Assembly (NCBI GenBank): GCA_964617355.1
Contig: CAZTXP010000037.1
Location: 7,055 to 71,054 of the forward strand
Direction: 5' to 3'
Origin: CAZTDU01 sp964617355
GTDB taxonomy: Bacteria > Pseudomonadota > Gammaproteobacteria > Burkholderiales > SG8-39
DNA length: 64,000 bases
The position numbers and the translations under genes were made by a program. How positions within the stretch are numbered: position 1 is the stretch's first letter; each line of letters opens with the position of its first letter. Under the pieces are notes generated by a model, which saw only the letters and a list, made by a program, of their open reading frames with translations, was not told the origin of the DNA and did no database searches. Positions 48,107-55,528 of the stretch are shown here, one piece after another.

Positions 48107-48934
48107 CTATTGGCGTGTACTTTGACTAGAGGCTGCCGCGAGTGCATCACCGAACACCTGAGCGTAGTCCACGTCGAAGGGCTTTGAGACGACAACGAGT
48201 TTCCCGGAACCACTAAGATCCTCCAGTAAGGCCTTTGCTGCTTCGTGATCGATGGGAAGGGGAATCCTCCCAGGGCTTTCGATGTGCGCGGAGTGCGCGA
48301 GCCCTGCCGCATAATCCGCCAGCAGAAGTAGAGGCTCTTCCTCCTCAGTTGCCACGAGAACCTCGCGAGTCTCGAATCTGAAGCCACGCTCTGCCATGCG
48401 GGGTTGATGGCGATCACTCCGTTCAAAAAAATATCTGAACGCAGAAAGATTCTCCTCGCCCTGAATGTCCGAATCGCACACTATCGTTCGCTCGACAATT
48501 TCCAGCCCCCGGTAGTCGAGAATGCGGGTTCCCCGGCTAACCTTCACCGCGTGACCGAGCGCAATCCCGTATGCATGCGCGAGAAGGCCGAAGAGAGCGA
48601 CGTTCGCAGGCTTAACGAAGCCTGCCGGCTTACCGTCCTGCGCAACGATAGCGTCCTGGAGAGGCTTTGCGGCATCCCAAAATTCAGGCCAGCGTTCCGG
48701 GTCTTTGGTCATTGAAACAACTGCGACTGATGCTGCCCCGGCCATCAGCTTGACTGCAGCGTGTGCGTGCTCCATGCCGCAATCGCGCCACTTCGGAAGT
48801 TTGCGAACGTGATCTCGAATCGCTTCTGCACGCGCACTGTGAATGGCTACCGCTGCCCCTGTCATGCGATCACTTCCGGCGCTGGCTCTGGACCGGCGGC
48901 CTGCGATGTCGGCAACTATCGTGTAACGGCTCAT
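48107..48934 (-). CDS. DUF3800-like protein, probable cassette gene
   Basis: A 275-aa protein. It begins SRYTIVADIAGRRSRAS, with an early Asp after beta-strand 1. It has IVCDSDIQGEENLSAF in the middle and LLLLADYAAGLAHSA near the C-terminus. DUF3800 proteins, an RNase-H-like family often found in mobile regions, have the same spacing of an early DxS block and a late LADxxAG block. The match is by pattern only. It lies between two palindromic sites in the low-GC array. Confidence 0.6.
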   Translation of the reverse strand: MSRYTIVADIAGRRSRASAGSDRMTGAAVAIHSARAEAIRDHVRKLPKWRDCGMEHAHAAVKLMAGAASVAVVSMTKDPERWPEFWDAAKPLQDAIVAQDGKPAGFVKPANVALFGLLAHAYGIALGHAVKVSRGTRILDYRGLEIVERTIVCDSDIQGEENLSAFRYFFERSDRHQPRMAERGFRFETREVLVATEEEEPLLLLADYAAGLAHSAHIESPGRIPLPIDHEAAKALLEDLSGSGKLVVVSKPFDVDYAQVFGDALAAASSQSTRQ

Positions 48935-48947
48935 CGCATGTTGTGCA

Positions 48948-49028
48948 CTCTAACTTTTCGCTTTTGCCGCGCGGCGCGATCGGCGGAGCCGAAGGCGTAA
49001 CGCGTCGAGCAATAACGCGGCGTTAGAT
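48948..49028. repeat. Integron attC-like site (81 bp)
   Basis: On the minus strand it reads ATCTAAC ... GTTAGAG, matching RYYYAAC and GTTRRRY at 13 of 14 positions. The interior holds ACGCC-TTCGGCT-CCGCC and CGCGCGG palindromes. The left gene starts 14 bp beyond it and the right gene ends 2 bp before it. Its length equals that of the next site. Confidence 0.75.
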
Positions 49029-49029
49029 C

Positions 49030-49329
49030 TCATGATCCCTTCTTCCATTTGTTGGCCGGAATCCACCTCTCCTCTTCCTCAAGGAATTTGAATAGGTCGT
49101 CATACTCGTTGGAGCCGGACGTCGTTTGATCCTCTACGCTGCAAAAGAAGCACTGCTCCTCGGGACGCCATACGACTTGAGTTATGCCGCGTGATGTGAA
49201 CTGGGATGTCTCGATGCCGAGCTCAACAAATGGTGCAAATGGGAGTTCCAGCTTGCGAAAGAACGACATTCCGTGCTGCTTGCGCTCGGAATCCTTCCAT
49301 AGCGACACAGTAAGCACAACGGTGTACAA
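49030..49329 (-). CDS. Small hypothetical protein, probable cassette gene
   Basis: A 99-aa protein with TTG start (MYTVVLTVSLWKDSERK) right after the attC core; an internal Met (residue 21, MSFFRKLELPFAPF) is an alternative start. It contains ITQVVWRPEEQCFFCSVEDQTT and an acidic stretch (YDDLFKFLEEEERW). No family recognised. Both ends abut attC-like sites, the tight packing expected for a gene cassette. Confidence 0.6.
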   Translation of the reverse strand: MYTVVLTVSLWKDSERKQHGMSFFRKLELPFAPFVELGIETSQFTSRGITQVVWRPEEQCFFCSVEDQTTSGSNEYDDLFKFLEEEERWIPANKWKKGS

Positions 49330-49332
49330 GAT

Positions 49333-49413
49333 GTCTAACGTCCCGGGTGTGGCGCAAAGCGCGCATAGCGCAGCGGTGCGCGAAATTGGTCAACTGCCAG
49401 CCGGCTGTTAGAT
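49333..49413. repeat. Integron attC-like site (81 bp)
   Basis: Both ends match consensus perfectly: GTCTAAC (49333-49339) and GTTAGAT (49407-49413). The interior has GGCGCAAAGCGC and GCGCAGCGGTGCGC hairpin elements. The stop codon TAA of the right-hand gene overlaps the right core, and the left gene starts 4 bp beyond the left core. Confidence 0.8.
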
Positions 49414-49866
49414 CTCACCCAGCCACCTGCGAATCAGCCTGTAGGAGCCAGATGTTGCCTCACGAAGCGGTGTGATCGTGGCTGTCATTACCAGATGCTC
49501 CCACTCACGCGCATTGGTGACGAAGTCTCCGTAGTAACGCACCTCGTCGACAGGGCGGAAATGTCGGAACCATACTCCAAGTTCTGGCGCTGTGGCCCGG
49601 ATGTAGTTGTAGGGTCCTGAGATTCGCGCAAGTGCAAACGGAAAGTGGTGTGTGAAGAGAAGGACCCGGTCGCCCACATCCATCTCATGTGCAAACGCCC
49701 AGTAATTGCGTTGATTTGTAGGGAGTGCTTCCTGCCTAACCGTCATTAGATCAGGAACGTCTTCCTCAAAGTCCAAGCCTATATATCCCGAAGTCAAGCT
49801 TTCCACCGTGTGCTTGATCGCACCCTCAGACTCACTTGGGTGCAGTTGCATTCGCCAGTAGGTCAC
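49408..49866 (-). CDS. PUA/EVE-like protein, probable cassette gene
   Basis: A 152-aa protein starting MTYWRMQLHPSESEGAIKH. NYWAFAHEMDVGDRVLLFTHHFPFALARISG has the pattern of EVE/PUA-like domains, which bind modified bases or RNA and are found in type IV restriction and related systems. FRPVDEVRYYGDF follows. The match is by pattern only. It ends within an attC core. Confidence 0.6.
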   Translation of the reverse strand: MTYWRMQLHPSESEGAIKHTVESLTSGYIGLDFEEDVPDLMTVRQEALPTNQRNYWAFAHEMDVGDRVLLFTHHFPFALARISGPYNYIRATAPELGVWFRHFRPVDEVRYYGDFVTNAREWEHLVMTATITPLREATSGSYRLIRRWLGEI

Positions 49867-49900
49867 TGTGTCTCCGATCGCGCGATAGCTTTGCTGTGAG

Positions 49901-49944
49901 GTCTAACGTGTCGTTCAGCGGCGCTCGCTCGCGAGGGGCCGCTG
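49901..49944. repeat. Truncated attC-like site fused to a gene end
   Basis: A perfect GTCTAAC core (49901-49907) is followed 8 bp later by an inverted repeat CAGCGGC (49916-49922)/GCCGCTG (49938-49944). The stop codon and the last ten codons of the DUF2971 gene lie inside it. No second core is found, so the site seems to have lost one end. Confidence 0.5.
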
Positions 49945-50706
49945 CAACGGATTCTTGAGGGCGTCACCTTCCTGAACAATCAAGGCTGGTGGCGCCGCAT
50001 ACAGCAAAGATCGCAGAATCGGCCCACGAAAGCCCGTCTTCTCCCGGATTCGCACCTTTAATGCATCTACGTCGGGTTCAGGCATTCGAGGGTCTATCAT
50101 GATCTGATCGATAAATGCATAAGGGTCGACGCTGTAACAGTACAAGTCGCCAACCGTTTCTGCGGCACTGTGCTGGAAGTAAAGAAGCCTTACTTCGCGC
50201 TCGTGTTTGAATGCCGGTCTCTTGACTAAGAGGGTTTCCGCTGAGACTCGCGCCCGCAGTCGGTGCGCCCCTGGGAACCAGCTGCTAGCGAATGCGCTAA
50301 GCCGTCTGCTGGGGAGGTATCGAACCTTGCCGATAAACGCCTGGATCTGCGCATAGTCTCCAAGCACTGTGCTGAGACTCTCTGCCAACGTTTGGATAGT
50401 CGAACGTATGCGAATTGCGCTTCGATTGGGGGAGTAGATGCGCCAAATTGCATCTGAGGACGATTGCAGGGTCCAGCATTGACCGTAGAACTGATCGTGA
50501 AAAGAGAACTGCGCGAGCTGTCCTGTCTCCAGTCTGATGCGAGCGCGCAGAATGAAGTTTTCAAAAGGGTCATCCCACTTCCTAGGCTTGACTAGAACGT
50601 TCTGTCGGTTCTCAAACAGTTCAAAGAGTCGCTCCACTGGAACAATTCGATAGATATGCCGAGATCGCATGGCTCTCGGTATCTCAATGTAGTTGTCGTC
50701 ATCCAT
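49915..50706 (-). CDS. DUF2971 family protein, probable cassette gene
   Basis: A 263-aa protein. The N-terminus (IYRIVPVERLFELFENRQNVLVKPRKWDDPFENF) is the hallmark of DUF2971 (a shared start of strands with xDPFE). FAFKHEREVRLLYF-like sequence (here PAFKHEREVRLLYF) and CYSVDPYAFIDQIMIDPRM complete the family pattern. Function of DUF2971 is unknown; such genes are frequent in integron cassettes and defence-rich regions. The last residues (NPLQRPLASERR) are encoded by the attC-like palindrome. Confidence 0.8.
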   Translation of the reverse strand: MDDDNYIEIPRAMRSRHIYRIVPVERLFELFENRQNVLVKPRKWDDPFENFILRARIRLETGQLAQFSFHDQFYGQCWTLQSSSDAIWRIYSPNRSAIRIRSTIQTLAESLSTVLGDYAQIQAFIGKVRYLPSRRLSAFASSWFPGAHRLRARVSAETLLVKRPAFKHEREVRLLYFQHSAAETVGDLYCYSVDPYAFIDQIMIDPRMPEPDVDALKVRIREKTGFRGPILRSLLYAAPPALIVQEGDALKNPLQRPLASERR

Positions 50707-51208
50707 CGCCCGAGGTTCAGCGTCGCGCCCAACGTTGTATAGATCGCCTAGCAGTCGGGATGCAATCCGACTGATCTAGCGAGTCTGTCCGATTCCGCAT
50801 TGGAATCAAGTGCAAACGAACATCTCCCGGAATCATCTGGTCCTGTCCAACGCTGTTCGTCAGGATTTCATTCGCCGAATCAGCCTTCTACACCCGCGCG
50901 GGTGGTCTCGCGCCAGCGCAATGTGCGAAAGCGCACCGGTTTCCCCCTTCGCCCCCGCCGCGCGCGACGCGGCGCGCCGGGAAAGAAGGCGAGGATTGTC
51001 CGAGCCCTGAGCGGCCCTTGCGAGGGGCGAGTTCCGCAGCCGCCCGGCGCGTCGCGGCGCGCGTGGTGCCCGTCGCGCCGGCAGGCGCGGCGGCGGGGGC
51101 GCAGGGGCGTGCTTTCCGGGCGTCACCTGCTTTGCACGAGCAAAGGAGGTGACCGCAGGTGCGGGGCGCGCAGCCCCGCGTAGCGAAGCGCGCAGCGCGA
51201 GAGCGCGC
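50707..51208. other. Gene-free, hairpin-rich boundary region
   Basis: About 500 bp without a credible gene. The first part stays A/T-richer and contains GCCCAAC (50727-50733, an RYYYAAC core) followed by an inverted repeat at 50744-50782 (TCGCcTAGcAGTCGG against CCGACTgatCTAGCGA), so it may be another eroded attC. From about 50900 the base composition returns to very GC-rich with many short inverted repeats. One is GCGGGGC-gcgca-GCCCCGC at 51161-51179. A 14-bp stem at 51122-51153 is listed separately. Small open frames here have no family resemblance. Confidence 0.6.
51122..51153. repeat. Strong hairpin containing Shine-Dalgarno/anti-Shine-Dalgarno sequence
   Basis: GTCACCTGCTTTGC, a 4-nt loop ACGA, then GCAAAGGAGGTGAC form a 14-bp stem with one mismatch. 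On the plus strand the right arm contains AAAGGAGGTGA, a perfect extended Shine-Dalgarno. The minus strand carries TCACCTCCTTT, identical to the 3' end of bacterial 16S rRNA. No T-run follows, so a classical terminator is doubtful. It lies downstream of the minus-strand gene at 51209. Confidence 0.65.
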
Positions 51209-51655
51209 CTACTCCAGTTCCCGCAGCTTGATGCCTTCCATGTTCTGCACGATCGGCTTCCCGCCGGCGCAGAGCACCGAAGCCTCCTCGCGGCCGTTGA
51301 TGACGACCGTCACCCCGCCGCCATCCGGATGCTTGTCGTCCAGCCGGTCCATGCCCCAGAAGACGTCGTAGACGGTATTGCCGTTGGGCACCTGCACGGA
51401 ATACGAGATGCTGCGCCCGATGCCCTTCCACTGGCGCGTGGACGCATCCTTGCGCAAGGCGCGCACCACGATCTCCGGCTTCCTGCCCGGCACGCCGAAC
51501 GAATAGTCGATCGTCTTGCCGGAGTCGCAGACCTCGATCTGCTTGCCGCGCGAGGTGAGGCACGAGAAGACCGTCTCCGTGCCCTTCTCGCACGCGGCGA
51601 GCGCGAGCGACGGCCCGAGCGCGACCGCGGCCGCGACCACCCACCGAGCGATCAA
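51209..51655 (-). CDS. Hypothetical exported protein
   Basis: A 148-aa protein with TTG start overlapping the pap stop by four bases (MIARWVVAAAVALGPSLALA). The signal peptide is followed by CEKGTETVFSCLTSRGKQIEVCDSGKTIDYSFG, with three cysteines. VYDVFWGMDRLDDKHPDGGGVTVVIN and LCAGGKPIVQNMEG follow. A beta-rich secreted domain is likely, but no family was recognised. It is translationally coupled to pap, though a functional link is unproven. The start is uncertain. Confidence 0.68.
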   Translation of the reverse strand: MIARWVVAAAVALGPSLALAACEKGTETVFSCLTSRGKQIEVCDSGKTIDYSFGVPGRKPEIVVRALRKDASTRQWKGIGRSISYSVQVPNGNTVYDVFWGMDRLDDKHPDGGGVTVVINGREEASVLCAGGKPIVQNMEGIKLRELE

Positions 51656-53169
51656 GACTTCTTCGCCTTCTTCTTCGCACCCTCGATCGCGTTCTCGACC
51701 GCGTCCACGACCGTCTTCACGATCTTGGCGCGCGCCCAGTACTTGTCGTTCGCCTCGATCAGCACCCACGGCGCGTGCGAAGTGCTGGTGCGCTCGATCA
51801 TGTCGGACGCGGCCACCTGGTAGCCGTCCCACTTCTCGCGGTTGCGCCAGTCCTCGGCGGTGATCTTGAACTGCTTGAAGCGCGTGCGCTCGCGCATCTT
51901 GAAGCGCCGGTGCTGCTCGGCCTTGGAGATCTGCAGCCAGAACTTCAGCACGATGGCGCCGTTCTTGGCGAGCTGCTCCTCGAAGTCGTTGATCTCGGCG
52001 TAGGCGCGCATCCAGTCGGCCTCGGAGCAGAAGCCCTCGATGCGCTCGACCAGCACGCGCCCGTACCACGAGCGGTCGTAGATCGTGTAGCGCCCCTTGC
52101 GCGGCACGTGCCGCCAGAAGCGCCACAGGTAGGGCTGCGCGCGCTCCTCGTCGGTGGGCGCGGCGATCGGGATCACGTTGTAGAGCCGCGCGTCCAGCGC
52201 CGCGGTGATGCGCCGGATCGCCCCGCCCTTGCCGGCGGCATCCATGCCCTCGAACACGCAGACCACGGTGCGGTCCTTGAACGCCGGGTCGCGCGTCAGG
52301 CGCGCGAGCTTCGCCTGTTGCTTCTCGAGTTGCTTGGCGTACTTCGGCTTCGGCATCGCGGCCGAAAGATCCATGCGATCGAGGATGCGCACGCGGTCGG
52401 CCGGTTCGGTGAGCGGCGCGGCGAGCGACGCGGCCATGGGTTTCTGCCCCGCGGCCTTCTGCGCGATGCGCTTCTGCAGCGCCTGCAGGATGGTCTTGCC
52501 CACGGTGACGGCGCGGTACTCGGGGTCCGAGCCCTCGACCACGATCCACGGCGCGGCGGCGGTGCTGGTCTCGCGCAGGGTGTCTTCGCTCACGCGGTAG
52601 AAGCGGTCGTACATCTTGAAGAAGTCCCAGTCGCGCTCGCTGATCTTCCAGCTCGTGTCCGGGTCGCTCTCGAGCTTCTTCAGGCGCTTTCGCTGCGCCT
52701 TCTTCGACAGGTGGAACCAGAATTTCAGGATCAGCGCGCCGCCGTCGGCGAGCATGCGCTCGAAGTGGTTGATCTCCTCGATCGCCTGCACCTGCTCGGC
52801 CTTGCCGGTGCGGTGGAACACGCGGTCGATGATCGGCGCGGTGTACCACGAGCCGAACAGCATGCCGATCTTGCCCTTCGGGGGCAGCGCGCGCCAGTAG
52901 CGCCACATCGGCGGGCGCTCGCGCTCCTCGTCGGTGGGGTTGTCGAACGCATGCGTGTGGATGTGGCGAGGGTCCATCCACTCGTTCAGCAGGTTGACCG
53001 TCTCGCCCTTGCCGGCGCCGCGCACGCCCGAGATCAGGATGATCACCGGGAACGAGCCGTCCTTGGACAGCGCGAACTGCGCGTCCAGCAGGTCGGCGCG
53101 CAGCTTCGGCTCGATGCGCTTGTATTCGCCCTTGGAGAGCTTGTGGCCGATCTCTGCAGCTTCGAACAT
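51652..53169 (-). CDS. pap: Polyphosphate:AMP phosphotransferase
   Basis: A 505-aa cytoplasmic enzyme with two PPK2 domains, the organisation of class II PPK2 (polyP:AMP phosphotransferase). Domain 1 (about residues 10-240) has Walker-A-like ISGVRGAGKGETVN. Domain 2 (about 280-500) has FEGMDAAGKGGAIRRITAAL, the lid RFWRHVPRKGRYTIYDRSWYGRVLVERIEG, and KFWLQISKAEQHRRF. It makes ADP from AMP with polyphosphate as phosphate donor. The C-terminus ends in a Lys-rich tail. Start MFEAAEIGHKL is standard. Confidence 0.95.
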   Translation of the reverse strand: MFEAAEIGHKLSKGEYKRIEPKLRADLLDAQFALSKDGSFPVIILISGVRGAGKGETVNLLNEWMDPRHIHTHAFDNPTDEERERPPMWRYWRALPPKGKIGMLFGSWYTAPIIDRVFHRTGKAEQVQAIEEINHFERMLADGGALILKFWFHLSKKAQRKRLKKLESDPDTSWKISERDWDFFKMYDRFYRVSEDTLRETSTAAAPWIVVEGSDPEYRAVTVGKTILQALQKRIAQKAAGQKPMAASLAAPLTEPADRVRILDRMDLSAAMPKPKYAKQLEKQQAKLARLTRDPAFKDRTVVCVFEGMDAAGKGGAIRRITAALDARLYNVIPIAAPTDEERAQPYLWRFWRHVPRKGRYTIYDRSWYGRVLVERIEGFCSEADWMRAYAEINDFEEQLAKNGAIVLKFWLQISKAEQHRRFKMRERTRFKQFKITAEDWRNREKWDGYQVAASDMIERTSTSHAPWVLIEANDKYWARAKIVKTVVDAVENAIEGAKKKAKKS

Positions 53170-53260
53170 GGCGGATCTCCCGACGGAACGATGACCTAGG
53201 ATAAACGAAGGGTGGACCGACCCGCCCCGCGCGGGATTGACCCAGATCAGATCGCCGGCG

Positions 53261-53731
53261 CTACAGCGCTGGCTTGGCCACCATCAGCCAGACGATGGCG
53301 AGCACCGCGGCGAACGCGGGCCAGCCGAGGCCGAACCACCAGCGCATCACGCGGTGGTAGGCGGCCGGCAGCGGCGCGCGCTCGCGGGCGGCCTGCGCGG
53401 CGAGATCGCGCGCGCGCAGCTGCAGCCACACCACCGGCAGCCAGCAGGCGCCGGTGAAGACGAAGAGCCCGATCGCCCACGCGAGCCAGGGCGTCGACAG
53501 CGGGAAACCCGCGACAAGCGCGAGCGCCACGCCGCTGGCGAACTGCACCAGCACCGCCGGCGCCGTAAAGCAGAAATCGGCGAGCACCACGATGCGCGCC
53601 ACGGCGGCCACCGTCGCCGCGTCGCGCGTCGCGTGCGCGCGCCACATGAAGAACGCGATGCCGGCGCCGGTGCCGAGCAGCACGCAGGCGGAGACCACGT
53701 GCAGTGACTTGAGCAGCAGGTAGGTATTCAC
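53261..53731 (-). CDS. DUF2269 family membrane protein
   Basis: A 156-aa four-helix membrane protein with GTG start (MNTYLLLKSLHVVSACVLLGTGAGIAFFM). The LKSLHVVSACVLLGTG block is the DUF2269 signature, and LADFCFTAPAVLVQFASGVALALVAGF continues it. It overlaps the SDR/DoxX-like gene by four bases (GTGA) on the same strand. Function of the family is unknown, and the pairing with the preceding gene is common in betaproteobacteria. Confidence 0.82.
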   Translation of the reverse strand: MNTYLLLKSLHVVSACVLLGTGAGIAFFMWRAHATRDAATVAAVARIVVLADFCFTAPAVLVQFASGVALALVAGFPLSTPWLAWAIGLFVFTGACWLPVVWLQLRARDLAAQAARERAPLPAAYHRVMRWWFGLGWPAFAAVLAIVWLMVAKPAL

Positions 53732-55008
53732 GAGGCCCCGCGCGGCCGCTGCCAGGCGAGCACGAAGAGAAGCAGCGGCAGGATCGCCGCGTTCTTCACG
53801 AGACCCCCCAGCGGCTCCAGCCAGAACGCCGGCCACAAGAGGCCGGTGACCACGGTGTAGCCGGCGACGCTGCCGAGCATCAGCCAAGCGGCAAGCGTCG
53901 CGCTGCGCGGATGCAGCACCGCGAGCCCGAGCGCGAGGTCGAGCGCCGACAAGGCGCGCACCAGCGGCGGCCCGGCCTCGGCCGGCAATCCGCCCTGCAC
54001 CGCGAGCGCGCGCAGGTCCGCCACCGGCGCTGCAAAGCCGGCAATCGCCGAGCCGAGCCAGACGAAGGCGAGCGCGAGGATCGCGACCGGATAGAGGAGA
54101 TACAGGCTGGCGTGCGCGCGGTCCTGCGCCTCGGCGGGGCGCGCCGCGAGCGCGGCCTCGAGCGAGCGCGGCGCGACGCCGAGAAGCGCGTGCATGCGCT
54201 CGGCCGCACCGGGTGCGCCGACGTTGCCGCGCGCGAGCATGCGCTGCATGGTGCGCCCGAGCGGCCCGCGGCCGAGCGCCTCGCCGACGCCGCAGGCGAT
54301 GCCGACCAGCGCCTGCGGCACGCGCAGCACGCGCGCCGGGCCGGCGCCTAGCCAGCGGCGCCACGCGAGCAGGTATTCGAGGAGCGTGAGTTCTGCTGGG
54401 CCGACGATTTCGATCACCTGCCCGCGCGCCTCGGGGCGCTCGAGCGCGCCGACGACGCAGGCGGCGAGGTCGTCGCGGTCCACCGGCTGCAGCCTCTGCG
54501 TGCCCTCGCCCGGCACCGCGAGCACCCAAGGCACGCAGGCCATCGCGCGCAAGAGCGACGTTCCGCCGTAGCTGCCGGCGGCGCTGTAGACCACCGAGGG
54601 CCGCAGCACGACCGCGTCGAGGCCGGCGGCGAGCAGGGCCTCGTCGCCGCGATGCTTGGAGGCGATGAACTCGCCGTCGCGCGCGTCGCCGATCGCGGAC
54701 ACCTGCACCACGCGGCGCACGCCCGCCGCGCGGCAGGCCTCGAAGAGCGCGCGCGGCGCATGGTGATGCACGGCTTCGAAGGTGGCGCCGCCGGCCTCGC
54801 GCAGGATGCCGGCGCAGTTGACCACGGCGTCGATGCCTTGCAGGCGCGGGGCCCAGTCAGCGGGGTCGACGTCGCGGGAGAGGTCGCAAGCAATGGCCTG
54901 CGAATCACCTTCGCGTGGATGGCGCACGCCCTTCACGACCTGCCAACCGGCTTGAACAAGTGCTGCGGCAATCCCGGCGCCAATGAACCCGTTGGCGCCC
55001 AGGAGCAG
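53728..55008 (-). CDS. NAD(P)-binding SDR-like domain fused to DoxX-like membrane domain
   Basis: A bipartite protein of about 426 aa. The first 250 residues are an atypical SDR: VVNCAGILREAGG, VQVSAIGDARDGEFIASKHRGDEAL (Ser...Lys) and VLRPSVVYSAAGSYGG. The last 130 residues hold four membrane segments of a DoxX-like fold. The Rossmann motif LLLGANGFIGAGIAAAL is encoded upstream of the first standard start (GTG at 54936), with no ATG, GTG or TTG before it in frame. CTG at 55008 after GAAGGA is proposed as start. Function is unknown; relatives are annotated as epimerase/oxidoreductase. Confidence 0.75.
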   Translation of the reverse strand: MLLGANGFIGAGIAAALVQAGWQVVKGVRHPREGDSQAIACDLSRDVDPADWAPRLQGIDAVVNCAGILREAGGATFEAVHHHAPRALFEACRAAGVRRVVQVSAIGDARDGEFIASKHRGDEALLAAGLDAVVLRPSVVYSAAGSYGGTSLLRAMACVPWVLAVPGEGTQRLQPVDRDDLAACVVGALERPEARGQVIEIVGPAELTLLEYLLAWRRWLGAGPARVLRVPQALVGIACGVGEALGRGPLGRTMQRMLARGNVGAPGAAERMHALLGVAPRSLEAALAARPAEAQDRAHASLYLLYPVAILALAFVWLGSAIAGFAAPVADLRALAVQGGLPAEAGPPLVRALSALDLALGLAVLHPRSATLAAWLMLGSVAGYTVVTGLLWPAFWLEPLGGLVKNAAILPLLLFVLAWQRPRGAS

Positions 55009-55024
55009 AACCCGCCCTCGTCCT

Positions 55025-55528
55025 TCAGCGGACGCGATAAACCTCGTCGGCGAAACTGCCGCGCGAAACTTCCAGCTGCGCGCGCTTCTTGTCGAGCATC
55101 GAGGTCAGCAGGGCGCGGTCGCGGCCGTTCTCCCAGAGGACCTTGGTGATCTCGCGGTCCTCCTTGCCCTTCTTGGAGATGATGTCCTTGGTCTCGGACC
55201 TGGGTGCGCCCCAGTCGCCGCGCAGGCCGCCAACCATCTTGGGCGTGTCCTTGCTGTCGAAGCGCACGTCGAAGGCGACGATGCTGCCGGCCTTCAGGTA
55301 GTAGGTGATGCGCGACTCGATGCCCTGCACCACGACCTTGGAATCGTCGCAGCGGCGGTCGGCGGCGTCGGTCTTCCACTCGAGCGGCTTGCAGTGCGCA
55401 GCCGGGTAGCGCTTCTTGACGTCGGACTCCGCGCCGCCGAGGCCGACGCCGTTCACGGGGTAGGCCATCTGCGCGTGCGCGGGCAGCGCGAACGCGGCGG
55501 CAAGGACGATCCAGGCGAGGAGTTTCAT
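55025..55528 (-). CDS. Hypothetical exported protein
   Basis: A 167-aa protein with signal peptide MKLLAWIVLAAAFALPAHAQ. VGLGGAESDVKKRYPAAHCKPLEWKTDAADRRCDD follows, with a likely disulfide. The later LKAGSIVAFDVRFDSKDTPKMVGGLRGDWGAP is beta-rich. No family recognised. Its start overlaps the tag gene by four bases. Confidence 0.68.
   Translation of the reverse strand: MKLLAWIVLAAAFALPAHAQMAYPVNGVGLGGAESDVKKRYPAAHCKPLEWKTDAADRRCDDSKVVVQGIESRITYYLKAGSIVAFDVRFDSKDTPKMVGGLRGDWGAPRSETKDIISKKGKEDREITKVLWENGRDRALLTSMLDKKRAQLEVSRGSFADEVYRVR

Noticed and set aside
50860..51126. Pro/Arg-rich minus-strand open frame in the boundary region
   Set aside because: It is low-complexity sequence over hairpin-rich DNA with no credible start signal, so it was not called as a gene.
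46000..51300. Integron integrase gene next to the cassette-like array
   Set aside because: No tyrosine-recombinase pattern is seen on either strand around the array, so it is described as an integrase-less cluster only.
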